Below, one piece after another: positions 40,301 to 53,019 of a stretch of 64,000 bases of DNA. Origin of the DNA: Taeniopygia guttata. Taxonomy: Eukaryota > Chordata > Aves > Passeriformes > Estrildidae. Each line of letters opens with the position of its first letter. Position 1 is the stretch's first letter. The notes below the pieces were generated by a model. The model was not told the DNA's origin, made no database searches, and saw nothing but the letters and a program-made list of their open reading frames with translations. A program made the position numbers and the translations under genes. The stretch spans positions 60,594,501 to 60,658,500 of the forward strand of contig NC_133024.1 of assembly GCF_048771995.1 (NCBI RefSeq). The letters run 5' to 3'.

Positions 40301-43300
40301 TTTTCAGTATTCTGGTAATTGGATAACAAATGCAGCCCAGACATTTCTGTCTTCTAGATTTAGAATCATTCTGATCTACATTTTGCCTTAGCTTTTGAAA
40401 TGTATCATCTTTCATTTTGTCAGTGGTGCTCAAATGCCAGAAACCCTGAGGTCTAAATGATGTTAGTCTAGCAAAATAGGCAACTTCTCCCTATTCCCTA
40501 GGGAGTCCAAAATAGGATTCACAGGCCTGCCTAGATGCAAGAACCTTGTAATATTACATTTACTTCTGGAAAAGTATGAACCAATTCATTTTCATTGATA
40601 AAACTCTTAGAAAATAACTTGAAAGAATGAATAAGGCTAGAGAATACTGTGCTCAGGTGGGATTTTCAAAATTACCAGTCTCAAATTTTAGCGTTCTCTA
40701 ATTCTAGCTGAGTTCTTTGTGTAATTCTAGAAATCTCACCTTTGGTTATGATGGTGCTTGAAATTGCAAGTGAAAATGTCTTTCTCATTTGCAAGAGATG
40801 ATGCAAGACTGTCAGACCAGGAGTGTAATGGAAAGATTGAATGACAATCCAGTGCTCCCTGCCCATTTCCAAAGAAATGTGAGGGGCACTAATGAAACTA
40901 GTAGATTTGAAACAAAAGGATGTTTGGGTTTCTTAGTTTTGTTCCCCCTATGCACACACACAATGTGAACTTTTTACTGCTGTGAACATTAAAAGCTTTA
41001 GACACGTTTACAGGAAGACAGAACAAGCTCACAGGGAAAAATTTTTGCTGAACACACAACTATATCTGACCCAGTAAGTGCCGAGATATGACTGATGAAG
41101 TGGAACAGCACTGGAGAAAGCCTTGTGTGCTTCTCCTACTGTTGTCTTGTTCCCCAGGCATCCAGCCTTGTCTGCCATTGGAGTCAGGATTGTTGATTAG
41201 CTGCATGTTTGGGGTCTGATCAGCTATTCTTATCTTTTACCTGGTCTCAAGAGCTTTTTTTCAATTTTTGCATTTCTGTGACTGAGGTTACTTTCTTAAG
41301 AAACAAAAGTTTGGAGGTTGATTTCATTTACAGATTCCTTACCTGTAGGGTTCTTTCTGCACACTTTTCAGTGAAAAATATAAAGACATATTTGACTTGG
41401 TATTGGTATTTCATCAAATGTGAAATACTTGTATACTGAGGTAAAAAAAATTGCCTGGCATTCTGTTCCTATGAAAGCCAGAATTAAAACTTCAAACTGA
41501 ATACAGAAAGTATAAAATTGGATATCTTTTAATTTTGAAGTACCATCTATTGAGGTAAGTCTAAGGTGTTTATAGCAAATTTTTTCCTTGTCTTTTAGAA
41601 CTGCTGGTTAATTAACTACTTATCAGTATCTAGCTGCCTTTAGATCAAAAATGTGCTCAGAATCAATTAAATTTGCCCTGCTTTTATTTTTATAGGAAGT
41701 GTGCATTTTCTGCACTCTGTAGACAAAGAAACCACACTACAAAGAATAATTTTTAAAGTTTTGGCTCTAAAACTGATTTGCTAGCTCTTCCTGGGTAGGC
41801 ATATGAGTAAAAATAATGCACTTTTAGGAAGTACTGGTTGCAACACATTCAGATCCTCAGGAGCTCTGACAATGTAAGCCTTTTTTTATTTGAAATGTCT
41901 TGGCATGACTTAGGAATGTAACTCCTTATCTAGATTTTACATTTAAATTTTGTCATAAGACCTTACCAGAGAGACAGAAGAGTTGGTGTCAAAGTCAAGA
42001 GCGGAGAGAGGGTGTGCATCTGTTGAGGAATATACCAGTGAAGGCATTGCTCCATCCACAGCTCTCTAGGATAATCTTGTTGCAGAACCAGAAAAGGTGG
42101 AGAAAGCCTCATCCAGTCCTGAATAGCTGGTACCTTGTCTTTATATCACTTTGTTGTGGGAGGTACAGTTTTGCTTTCCCTCTTCTGAATCAGTCAGATC
42201 AGGAATTTTTCAAGTAATAGTCTGATTTTCAGCATTACAGATGAAGCTTTTTGACTGTGTTGGGTTTTTTGTTAGGATATTTGTTGTGTTTTTTTTTTTC
42301 TCCTGTGAAAAATTTTAGTAATAAAAAATACAAAGTTTCCTCAAATAGCTTCTGGACACTGAGCTATTAACTGATCAGAAAGCTTTTGTACTGTGTTGCA
42401 CTGTGCTCTTTGAAAAACAGAAGCTGCTGCCCTGGAGAGTGAATGCAAAGCAGAGCTACTGTCTCTGCTTCTGCAGATTACTTGAGGTAATATGGTTTAA
42501 AGGGGAGTACTCATATATGTGGCTTTGTCTGCTTGTTCTGCTTTTAAGTCAGTGATGGGTTTTTATTTTTCCCCTGCAGTTTTTTAGTCTCAGAAAGAGT
42601 AGGTTCTGTTTATAAGGGTGAGGCTCTGGGGTGCTCACTGCTGTAAGGCAGAGAGGGTGTTGCTGAGCAAGTTGTCACTCTATTGAGTAACAGCTATGAC
42701 AAGCTCAGGGGAGTAGTACCCTGGAAGCATAGCCCAGCAGGGACATTAGGGGCTTTTGTCTCACACTTCTTGGAGGGAGTCTAATATAAACACACCCCTT
42801 AGAGAGAGGCGTTGGGACTTTAGAGATGCATATCTGGTTTTGGACTTTGGATTTAGTGGCATATGGAAAACAGAGAATTTCCACTCATGCCAAGAGCTTT
42901 GTGCATTTTTTTTTGAAGTTGGATATGAATCAGAAGAGTTTAGGATTCCCAAGAAAGATAATTGCTTATTTCAGATGTCATGCAGACATTTATATCTATG
43001 CTATCTTTGTAGCTTAAGCCCATACTATATGAATTTTCCTTTCATAAATTATGTGGATAAAGATTGAAAATGCTGTTAAATTTAAAATTCAATCAACACT
43101 AGCTCCTAGCAGTCATTGAGTAACTTGATTTCCCAGTAGTAGGAGGCAATGTGTAGTTGATTTATAACAGTTAAACAGAAGCTTTGCATAGGGAAATAAA
43201 TTCATTCAGATAACAAGGTATCATATAGTTTGATGGCTCAGTATGCATTTTTTCCTACATTGATTCACTCTTCTGTATACAGCCCTGGTGTAAAAATATC

Positions 43301-43818
43301 TCAGTGCTGTATGTGTGTTGCAACTGACTGCCCTAAATCTTAAGTGGAAATTTGTTTAGACTCAGTTCTTATTCTTGACTCCATTGTTTTTGGGGAGGAA
43401 AAAACAACACTTATTTTACCTTTTAAATTTTATTTTATTTTACAGTGATGTTAAATTAATTCTGAGGAAAATGTGCACAGTGTTCTAGTAGCTGGGAAAT
43501 GTATATATAGTAGGATGTTTTAAAGCAGTTTTGTCTATGTATTTCTGTTTGTAACAGAACAGATTTAGATTCCTCCTTTTACATGGTGCTAACTTTTCCA
43601 AGTGTCTTGATTAATTTTGCCAGCATGTAGCCCCAAGTACTTTATTTTTATACTTTTTAAAGTTTGAAAGGAAATTTGAAGTTTTAAATGCTCATGTTAA
43701 AATTATTTCTAGGATGCAAAAATTAAGAGGAAGTTGAACTCCAAAATTACAGCATCTTGAATTTCTTTATGGGACATCAGATAGTCTCCTGGAAGAAATA
43801 ATCAGCTTGATACACATG

Positions 43819-43824
43819 TTTATT
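43819..43824 (-). terminator. LPAR6: Candidate LPAR6 poly(A) signal
   Basis: TTTATT on + is AATAAA on -, the first exact hexamer I find downstream of the LPAR6 stop, about 870 bp away. A closer ATTAAA variant (TTTAAT at about 44001-44006) is an alternative. No transcript evidence is available. Confidence 0.3.
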
Positions 43825-44691
43825 TCTAGTTATAAAAGGTCTTGTTTTACTAAGAAACTGTACTTTGAGATCAAATTAACTTATTCAGAGGATGTTATTT
43901 TCCTCAAAAGTCATGCTGAGTTTAAGAACTCCTCAAAAAAAAGTTTAGAAAGTGGTACTGTACCTAAAGCATTAACTTCAGTCATCACAAGTTACTTTGT
44001 TTTAATCACACAGGCTTCTGAGAGAGAGGTGAGAAGAAGAACCAGTTTGTCTGAGACATTTCCAAATGCTCTAAACTACCAGGAGACATAATTGCTTTAT
44101 GGGGGCCAGGCTTATGGAGAGAGCATGTATTTTTATCAGATAAACCTGGGAGAAACAAAGTTATCGTAACCCACTGATTGAAGCCTCCTGTCAGCATAAT
44201 GGTCCCTAAGAAGGAAGGTGCACGGGAAAAAGACAGTAGGGAATGAGCAAGAGAAGCAAGAGGAAACTGGGGAAGACACAGTATAGCTGAAGTGATATGA
44301 CAATATGGGGCCATTTTCCTGCAGTGTGGAGCAGGTAACTTCACCTCAGTAACTTGGAAACTGATATCATTATAAAATTGAGCAACTGTTTTAACTTCAG
44401 GAAGGAAAACAACCTACTTTTTCATTTGTGTTTGACTTAAGAAACAGTCCTTGGACTTTGGTTAGCCTCTAAACTCAAAAGTTCATTTCCAACATACAAT
44501 TTGTCACAGACCTTTGACACAGATTTTTAAAATACTTTTCTGTGTGCTGCTATGCACACTTTTACAGCCTTGTAATAAACTTTTCAGATGTGAAGGAAGC
44601 ACAGCCTTTGCATATAAGAATATATGTCCACAGCTGAAGAAATGTGCAGGCTTCTAATTCCAGTTTGGTCCCAATAGTCTTTTAATATAGT

Positions 44692-45714
44692 TTATATTGT
44701 AGAGTCACTGTCAAATATTTTCATTTTTATGGTCTGAAGGCTATGTTGAATGAAACTTTCTGAAACTGGCCTTTCAGAGAATCTGACATCCCGTGGTCTG
44801 GTGGACCGGTTCTTTTTTATGGAATTTTGAATGGTATCTGATGTAAAGTAATAGACAATGGGGTCAAAACAGCAGTTTGAAACAGCGATGCACAGAGTTA
44901 TGGGGTACATAGTCCTGACTGCAGTCACCACTGAGCAATTGACCCAGGTCTGTGTTCTCATAAGGGAGTAAAGTATTAAGGTAATGTTATAAGGCACAAA
45001 GCAGAAGCAGAATATCACCAAATGGACAAAAATCATTTTGAGTACCTTTTTCTTGCTTACTTTATTCCGGCTTAATGTAAGCGGTTTATTCAAGGTCCGT
45101 AGGACCATAGTGGAGCAGGTCACGTTCAGGATGAGCGGGATAAAAAACCCAACGGTTTCAATGAAGATAACAATCCGGGATAGGTAGGTTTTCCATGTGT
45201 CCTCTGAAAAGTTTTCAAAGCACGTCCTTTGTTCTGTATTGTTCCGGCGGTTTGTGGACTGGAAAAAGCTTGCTGGTGTGCTGCCTGCTAGCACAGTTAT
45301 CCATACTGCAGCACAGACAATCTTTGCATTCCTTTTGGTCCGGAGAGTCTTGGATCGGAAGGGGTGTACTATAGCTAAAAAGCGATCCACGCTGATGCAA
45401 GTCAGAAACAAAATGCTCCCATACATATTTGTGTAAAAGAGGGTGACAGAAATTTTGCAGAGAATGTCTCCAAATGGCCAGTTTCTGGTTACAAAGTAAT
45501 AAATCCTGAAGGGTAATGTAAACACAAAAAGCAGATCTGATATGGCTAAATTAAGCATGTAAGTTGTAGTCTCATTTCGCACTTTTAAAGTACAAGTGAA
45601 AATGTAGATTGCTACACAGTTTGCTATGAGGCCAAGAACAAACACCATGCTAAAGATACACCCATACAAAGTATATTTAAAGGAGTCCTCAGTGGAACAA
45701 TTAGAGCTTACCAT
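44692..45714 (-). CDS. LPAR6: LPAR6 (P2Y5) lysophosphatidic acid receptor, nested in RB1 intron 17
   Basis: A 340-aa class A GPCR of the P2Y-like LPA receptor group. In mammals it couples mainly to G12/13-Rho and responds to 2-acyl LPA; loss causes hypotrichosis. The coding sequence is intact in one exon, against about 344 aa in human. Visible features: N-glycosylation NCS at 5-7, TM1 from about residue 17, TM2 near 52-72, the TM3 end DRF (110-112) in place of DRY, Cys86 and Cys165 as the conserved disulfide, the TM6 motif FCFCFVPYN, and the TM7 motif DPIVYY (284-289) in place of NPxxY. The tail is basic then Ser-rich with no added domain. The ATG has A at -3 and G at +4. It runs antisense to RB1, 15.6 kb into the intron, as in other vertebrates. 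The sequence is closest to LPAR6 rather than LPAR4 or GPR174. Confidence 0.97.
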   Translation of the reverse strand: MVSSNCSTEDSFKYTLYGCIFSMVFVLGLIANCVAIYIFTCTLKVRNETTTYMLNLAISDLLFVFTLPFRIYYFVTRNWPFGDILCKISVTLFYTNMYGSILFLTCISVDRFLAIVHPFRSKTLRTKRNAKIVCAAVWITVLAGSTPASFFQSTNRRNNTEQRTCFENFSEDTWKTYLSRIVIFIETVGFFIPLILNVTCSTMVLRTLNKPLTLSRNKVSKKKVLKMIFVHLVIFCFCFVPYNITLILYSLMRTQTWVNCSVVTAVRTMYPITLCIAVSNCCFDPIVYYFTSDTIQNSIKKNRSTRPRDVRFSERPVSESFIQHSLQTIKMKIFDSDSTI

Positions 45715-46129
45715 TATAATGGTATGTTAAAAATTCCTCTGATTTGGTGTCTTCTCCGGTATTTTTATTGCAACTTTTTTTAAATTCCAGAAGAACTTGC
45801 TGGTCAGATGTATGAACAGTGTGCTTTGGCAAGTTTATTACGCTGTGAAGCTTCAGGGAAGGAAGGTGAGCTCTCTGGCAGGGGAGTACATCTCCAGCAG
45901 GAATCGCCAGGAAGTCTCTCTTCTCTGCTGAGTGCTATTTGAAATCACATAGCCAGTCTGCAAAAGTCAGAAAACGCATCATTTGTGGCAGATGAGGTCA
46001 CCCCAAAGCTTGCTTAGTTCCATTTCCCTCCTCGATTCAGTGAAGCCATTGTAGGACTTTCTGCCTTACTTTTGACTGCAGATTGTGACAGCAAAGCCTT
46101 GTCCATCCGAATTTACTGGGAGAGTGTGC

Positions 46130-46400
46130 TTTAGGAAACGATTTCCTGGACGCTGCGAAGTGCCGGCACTTGCATTTCCCCCTCTCCCTTCTTTCTATAC
46201 AACAAGTTTGTCAGCTCGCTGGCTGGCCCCATGGGGCGGGAAGCAGAAGCAGAAGGGAGCTGCCTGCCAGGGCAGAAACCAAATTCCAGAGCGTGTTTGT
46301 TCCTGCAGCCTGCAGCCCTCGGCAGCTCTTGCCAGCCCAGCTCCTTCTGGAGAGCAGAGCAGAGCGCCCAGGCAATTTGTAGCATGACATCACAGGAAGA
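46130..46400 (-). promoter_or_regulatory. LPAR6: Candidate LPAR6 upstream promoter / 5' UTR region
   Basis: Located 0.4-0.7 kb upstream of the LPAR6 ATG, this is one of the few GC-richer stretches of intron 17. It contains TGACATCA (CRE/AP-1-like) next to an ETS core AGGAAG near 46385-46400, and a perfect 14-bp palindrome at 46158-46171. Mammalian LPAR6 has non-coding 5' exons, so the promoter could be here or farther away. Open frames on both strands here have no recognised product. Function is inferred from position and composition only. Confidence 0.35.
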
Positions 46401-49400
46401 AGAGGCTGGGCGTGGAAGAATGGTTTCAGTTTGGTTTGTTTGCCTTCCCCTGTCTCTGCTGTACCTTGCAAATGTAGCTTGTAGAGTGCTGCAGCTGCTT
46501 CTTAACTCTTTCCATGCTCCCTGAGAGGGTCTTTGTCAATGTTGCTGGGGTCTGGAAACCTTTCTCTTTAGTTATGACGAGATTTTGCAGTGTCTAAACT
46601 CTCATGCCCTTAAGTTTGTGTTTTCCTTTGGCAATAGTGGTAGTAATTGTGGGATTTTTATAGGATTTTACTAATGTTGTGCCTTTTGTTAATAGCTTTG
46701 CTTTTAATAGAGAACACGGTAATCACCAGAAATCAGCTGAGTGGTTCTGTCTAAGTTCCCCCAATACACCAGTACAAACCTCAAGAAGTACAAAGTAACA
46801 CTGATAGGTAATTAAATAATTGCACCAGATAATTACTGAAAGAGAGAGTTGATCGTGGATAGTCACAGGACTGAGGTGTGTTGCAGTAGGAGGAGATATT
46901 TTTTTTAACTTGTTCCATATTAGAAGGCACACCCCAAGCTTTATTTCTAATCAGAAAGGGGATTATTTAAAAAAAAAAAAATTACTCCAGTGTTTTTTTT
47001 AAATGTTGTGATACAGAAAGCATTTTCTTGACTATATAATCACAGAATTAATAAAACAAAATGTGTATAGTGTACTGTGCAACTGGTTCTGGTAATTTCA
47101 AGGGGGACAGTTACCACATATGCACAAAATACTCCCATTAGTCACTAATAATTGAAACAAAAACATGTTGTAACTAATTACATTGTTAAGTAAATATTAA
47201 AAAAAAACAATTCTTACTGCCTTTAGGGGCAGATATGAGATAAATCTCAGTTTAGACAGACTCATTTATTAAACAACAACTTGGATAGACTCACTTCTGG
47301 CATCAAATCCAGTCTATTTCTAAGTCTTAGAATAACAACTCTCTTCATATCTGGCTGGGTGGCATGGTTCTTTTGAACTGTATTTTAATCAGTTGCACCT
47401 AAGCAAGGCTCTGGGCAAAACCTTTCTAGTTTAATGTGAAGGAGAGTAAATAATAGCGCTTCACAGGATTTTGGCACAGTTTCTTAGCATAAGGTATGTC
47501 AGATGAAATTCAGAAACATGCAAAAGTAGGTCTTGCTTATTTTATTTCAAGTTTTCTTTATAGTTTTCTGTGAAATACTTTCACCTTGATTTTGAGGTGA
47601 AATCAAGCAGTTTAACTTCAATAGGCTATAACCACAAGAAACCTTTTTGACTATTGAAATCCATGCTTAAATGTAAAGCACAGTGCATCTTGGACTTCTA
47701 AGTTAGTCGGAATGAAAATGTGAGCCTGGCGGATTCTCTCATGTCCAACTTAACATGTACCTTAGCATAAAGGTTTTCCTGGCTTTTCTCACAAAAGCAG
47801 TCATCACACGCTAAATTTTGTTTCCATTCCTGGCAAACTTGCATGGTAAAAGAAGGGTTTTCCTGCACATGTTCTGCATCAGGTTGCAGGAGCTCTGCTC
47901 TCAGTTTTACTACTCCAACTTTGTTTGCACATGAAGACTCTGTGGGGCAGGCTCAGTTACTGGAATGAAAATCCCTGCAGTACAGAAATTTGGTGTCACA
48001 GGTCAAAGCCTCAAGCAATAATTCATGTTTAGGGAGAGAAACTAATGGCAATGAGCGTGTATCTCACTGATTAGAACTTGATTTGGTGTTTTGACAAAGG
48101 TGTGGGTGCACAGAGGCAGGGTTTTTGCTCTATCTGTCAGAGCTCCTGCCTTGCTGCAGCTCCTTGTTGTTGCTCCTGTTACAAGCATGGATACCACTCA
48201 GAGCTTACTTTAGGGCTTTATGTGTATGATTGTGTTGCCCCTGGACCCTTCTGGTGCAGTACAGTATGTGCACTTTGCACTAATTGACGACTGAAGTGAT
48301 ATTTGTGTATGTCCAGAAACAGCATTCAGCTGCAGTGTTTCACCACCTGCAGATGAAAATATGAAACCCCTTAATTGGCAGGTTTTTCCTTCCCTTCTTG
48401 TTTCAGCAAGGAGAGTTATGACTGAGCAGGCAGTCTGAGTTGTTTTAGTGTAAAAGTGTAAATGGCAAAGATGAATTGTATATCCACTTTCTTAATTTTG
48501 ATGTAGCTGATTGTTACCATGCAGTGTTTTAATTTCTGTGCGCTTGTCCAAGCTGAAGAACCTGTGTTAGTGCACTGGGAGCAGCTGGGAGTCAGGAGTG
48601 GCTTCTCTTCTGGCCAGGCTTCAGCATGAGCTGGGGGGAAGCCTCATTTTGCACTCTCCTTGTATTGGATCATGTTTTAAGATGTTGGGCTTTGTGTCAA
48701 CAGGTCCAGAAAAGACTTTAGTAGCCCCCAACACCTTAAATTTTAAGAAGTTTAACAGTTATGGAAGAATTGAAAGGGTAATGGCCCTGCTTATACTCCC
48801 TCACCACAGGCCATTTTCCTTTAGGATGGGAAGGAGGGGGTAGGCAGGAGGAAGCAGCTGCAGGGCGGGCCTTGTACACTGAGGGGGTTTTTGTCTCCAA
48901 AGGAAACAATGCTATTGCTGCAGGGAAATGCATATGTGAGTGTCTGCCTTTCTGCATCAGAGATGGGAATGAGTTAGGACCTGTCATTTGTTGCTAGTGC
49001 TATATGAGCAAAGCCTGCATTTCCATCAACAGGCTTCCTGTGGCTCTCGAAAAGGCACCAAAGGCAAAGTAAGAATGGGCTCCTTAAAGCCAGGAGCTGA
49101 TGAGATGTTTTAAATCATCTCTCACTTCAGCAACGAGCAAGTTTTTTGCACGGCTTTGGGCAGTTACCACATAACTCTGCTTCTCTGAGTTTAGATACCT
49201 GTTTAGCCAATTTTGGATTTGTGTGACAAACCTGTTCCACCACAGGGGTTCAGAAGGAAAAGTGCTTATAACCTTACCAGTGTTCTAGAGTGGCTGTAGA
49301 ACACTGTTCTTTCTTCCCCAAGATGCCACAGATTTGATTATTTGCTGTCATTTAGGACGCAGGGGGCAGGATCCTTTAAATTCAGAAGTCCAAGTTGAGT

Positions 49401-52400
49401 GGCAAAAAAACACTTCACTGAAATAAAACAAGTATTTGAAGCCTTTCCAAGCTTTTGGAGTTATGCTGACCAGTGTTGTATGTTCCTTTGGTGGTACCCT
49501 CACCTTCAGAGCTGGAATTAAACCAAAGTTGTGGTCCAAGATGAAATTCATTTGAACTTGTCTAATGTACTGCATTCAGTCTGTACTGATGCTAATACTG
49601 AAAGTTCTTTAGGGGGAAGAAAAGCAACTTCAACATTAATAGCATTGTAATAAATTCTTACAGTGTTTCCAAGGCCAGCATGTGCACTGTTAAATGAGGG
49701 TTGTCAGGTGCACAAAATGGTATGTGTAAGACCATGGTACAATAACTACTGTTACTGCTTTTAGAGGCACACCTGTGTCATGGTACAGGCGTTTGTTCTC
49801 ACTTAGGTTAAGCAATCTTACGCAGAAGAACTTGTGCTGTCTGGTGCAGGGAAGACAAGCCTTGGCAGGATGATGTTTTCTTTGACCTATGTATTGTTAT
49901 TTATCTAGTTATTTTAATGGATTTTAGCTTTTTTTTGGTCTATTTACTGGAGTTTCTTTGAAGATGTGTATATACTGGAAGGAATTTGTTATGGTTGAGA
50001 AGTAGGGCTGAGAGCCAGGAAATCTTTTTGGCTGTGCCAGAGATTTTCTGTTCCAATCCTGGCAAAGTTTTCTATGACTTGGTCCTCAAGCTTCCCTCCA
50101 CATAAGAGCCTCATTCACTTCCACACTGTGATGTGAGGCTGTCTTGATCGCTGAATATAGTTGGAGCCCTTGGATGGAGAGCCCTCTATTAAATATCATC
50201 TTGAGATAATTACAGTGGCTACTGAATGTGACAAAAATATAGACAGATTAAAATTCTGTGTTTTTAGATTAGATTCCAGCCAAGCAAAAGGATCCATTAA
50301 GAGACTTCATTTGTTTCATCTCCATAAATCTCTGGAAAAAATAGGTATAGAGGAAGCAGGGCTGGGTATTTTGATCTTCTCAGCTGTCTTTTGGGGCTGC
50401 CTGCTCAGCCACCCTGAAGTCACTCTAAGACTGCTTCTGAGAAGTGGCTCACTGCAGTCTTAAAAGGCAGTGGTGGTCTCCACCTATGCCAGGTAGAGTG
50501 AAGCTGTTATGGCACTGAAAATTTCCCTTTTTTGTGTTGGTGTGGCAGGCAAGTCTTCAAATGAGCATTATAAAACTTAAGATGAACAGAGTATTTTTAT
50601 CTAGCCAGCCTAATCCCTTGCAACTATTGCAGAGGCAGTTAAAGGCTCTGTCAGGAAACTTGTTAGCTTAATGCATATGAAATCACACATACAAATTACA
50701 AGTAAAAGTTGGTTGTGTAATTGCTTAAAAAGGGAAAAGGAAGCTCAGAATAAAATTCCAGACTTCTTCCTTCTTGTGCATTTGAAATGCCTCTCTTTCC
50801 TCTTTGAAATTGTTTCAGTTTCCTTTACAAGAGACACAACTGCTCCTCGCTTGTGGATAGAGGAAACAATTTCTCTCCCTTGGTATGAGTTTTGAGGCTG
50901 CTAGAGTACTTTTTTCCCCCTATGCTCTTGGGTTGATGTTGTAAGTCTAGTTGATCTCTTGATAGACTAGTAGAGGTTAGATAACCTAATGAAATATTTT
51001 TGAGCTTTAATCTGTGGATTGGTTGGTTTAAAAGAGATGGACTAAACAGCAAAGGAAAGGATCATAGAGATTAAAAGTGGATGATGAAAAGTGGATGTTG
51101 ATGTTCTTCAGAAGGAAGGAAGATGGAAAAAAGACTACAAACAATCTTAACAGCATGTTTTTTAGTGGATAGGAATAGAATGAAAGGAATCTCTAAAATG
51201 TCAGGTAGGAAGAGAAATGCCTTAACTAGAACAAAATACCTGAGTTTCTAAACTCTTTTGTGGTTTTTTTTCTAACTTAAAAAAAGTGTTTATTCAGTTA
51301 CTCTGCAAATGTGATTGAAATAACATCAATACTTGAAATTTCTGTCTGCTGTAGATGCAGGAAATAAGTTAAATGCCTTTCCCAAACACTGTGACAAATT
51401 CTGACTCTACTCAGTCGTATACTTTCTAATTCTCAGGATTAAAAATTCAAAGTTTGAGCTGGCGGAAATTTGCCAGATGTCCCGTGGCTAATTTTTTTTA
51501 CTCAAAATACTTTTCAAATGCAGAACATGACTGTTTTAAGAAAACCTAAAATAAATTTAAAAATCACTTGCTATAGTAAGCAAATATTAGAAATTATAGG
51601 AAAGAAGAAGCCTCTTGAATTATTTTGGAAACTCTTCCAAGCTCAGGGGGTGAAATGGCTGGGGTAACAGAACTTGTAGAAGAACCTCTGTAATTTGTGC
51701 AGTTCTAAAGCAATTGCTTACTATTTTTTGTATCTTTAGTGTAAGGTTTTGCCCAGCATGTGTGCTCTGGGCAGGCTTAAGGTAGTCTGGTTCTGTGTCG
51801 GGATTACTGGTGTTACTGCACTGGTTCTTGAGGATATTTTTTATTTTCATGCCAAACTACTTGCAAATACTGTATCCAGTGTTTACAGCCTCTTTCAGTT
51901 TTGGCCAAATGGAGGCCTCTGACTTTATATACAGAGGATTTTAACTTCTATTTGTAAGAGGCAGCCGGAAGCCCACAGTCACATTTCTATACTGCTCTTT
52001 TTAAAGTACAACATTATGAAGTTATTGAAAGAGTTTGCCATAGTGTTCAGTGAGATCTATGTGAGTTCATATTGTTTAAAAAAACCCAAAACCCCATGAT
52101 ATCAATTTGGTTTCCTTCACAAAACTGGAATGTAAGAAGTTAAGGGGGGAAGAAAAGTTTTGCAAGAATTACTCAAGCTGGTAAGCTAATTAGTTTAGAT
52201 AAATACTGACATGAAAATGCTTGTCAGGGGAAAACTGCTGCCAAAAAGCAGAACTTGTGCTTGATTAATGTGAAGAACTATTACTTTCTAAATGTTTAAG
52301 TCAGCAAATAACCTCTTTAAATTCTGCATGATAACATCACTTAAATGATTATTTAGCATATCATTAGTACTGGTAAACAGCAATTACAAATACTTCAGCT

Positions 52401-52921
52401 GACTTTCACTTACAACTGCTCTTTCCTTCCAGCCCATATCCCGAAGTTTAATGGAACCAATTTGGTACTTTATGAACCATTTTACTGCACTGTTGACCAC
52501 ATTTAGCAGTTGCTTTTTCAATGTGGCAATCAGCTAATACCTAGAACATAAGAAAGAAAATGTCAAAACTTTGGAGGATGGACAAAGGTCATGCTTCTCA
52601 TGTGATAATTAAAATTTTTTCTGCTGCAGTCTTGGAGAAATGGAATGATGCTCTTAAATGCAAAACATAAATGATCCTTTTTCATTGAATCTCTGTTAAT
52701 AACCTCCCTGGAAGTGGCATGGTGGTTTTTTGGGAGACATTAATTTGAGAGACATTACTTTGACTGTGGCAGGAGAGGGGAGGCTGGAACCCACATCTCA
52801 TGCCCTGAGCAAATGCTCTTGTTATGAGGGATTCTTGTCCTTTGCCATAAGGGAGTGGGTGAAAGAAAGGTGCTCCATCTGTGGAAGTATTCCAGCCTAT
52901 GGGGAGATGGGCTTTGAGCCG

Positions 52922-53019
52922 CCTGTTCTAGGCAAAGGTGTCCCTGCCTCTGGTGAGGGTTTTGGAACTAGGTGATCTTTAAAGTCCTTTTCAACCCAAA
53001 CCATTCTGTGATTCTATGA
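52922..53019 (+). mobile_element. CR1 LINE 3' end, plus orientation
   Basis: Ends with CAACCCAAACCATTCTGTGA then TTCTATGAT (52992-53020). The two 8-mers ATTCTGTG and ATTCTATG (53003-53018) are the CR1 tail. The segment before it (TGGTGAGGGTTTTGGAACTAGGTGATC) is diverged CR1. The 5' limit is uncertain. Confidence 0.88.
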
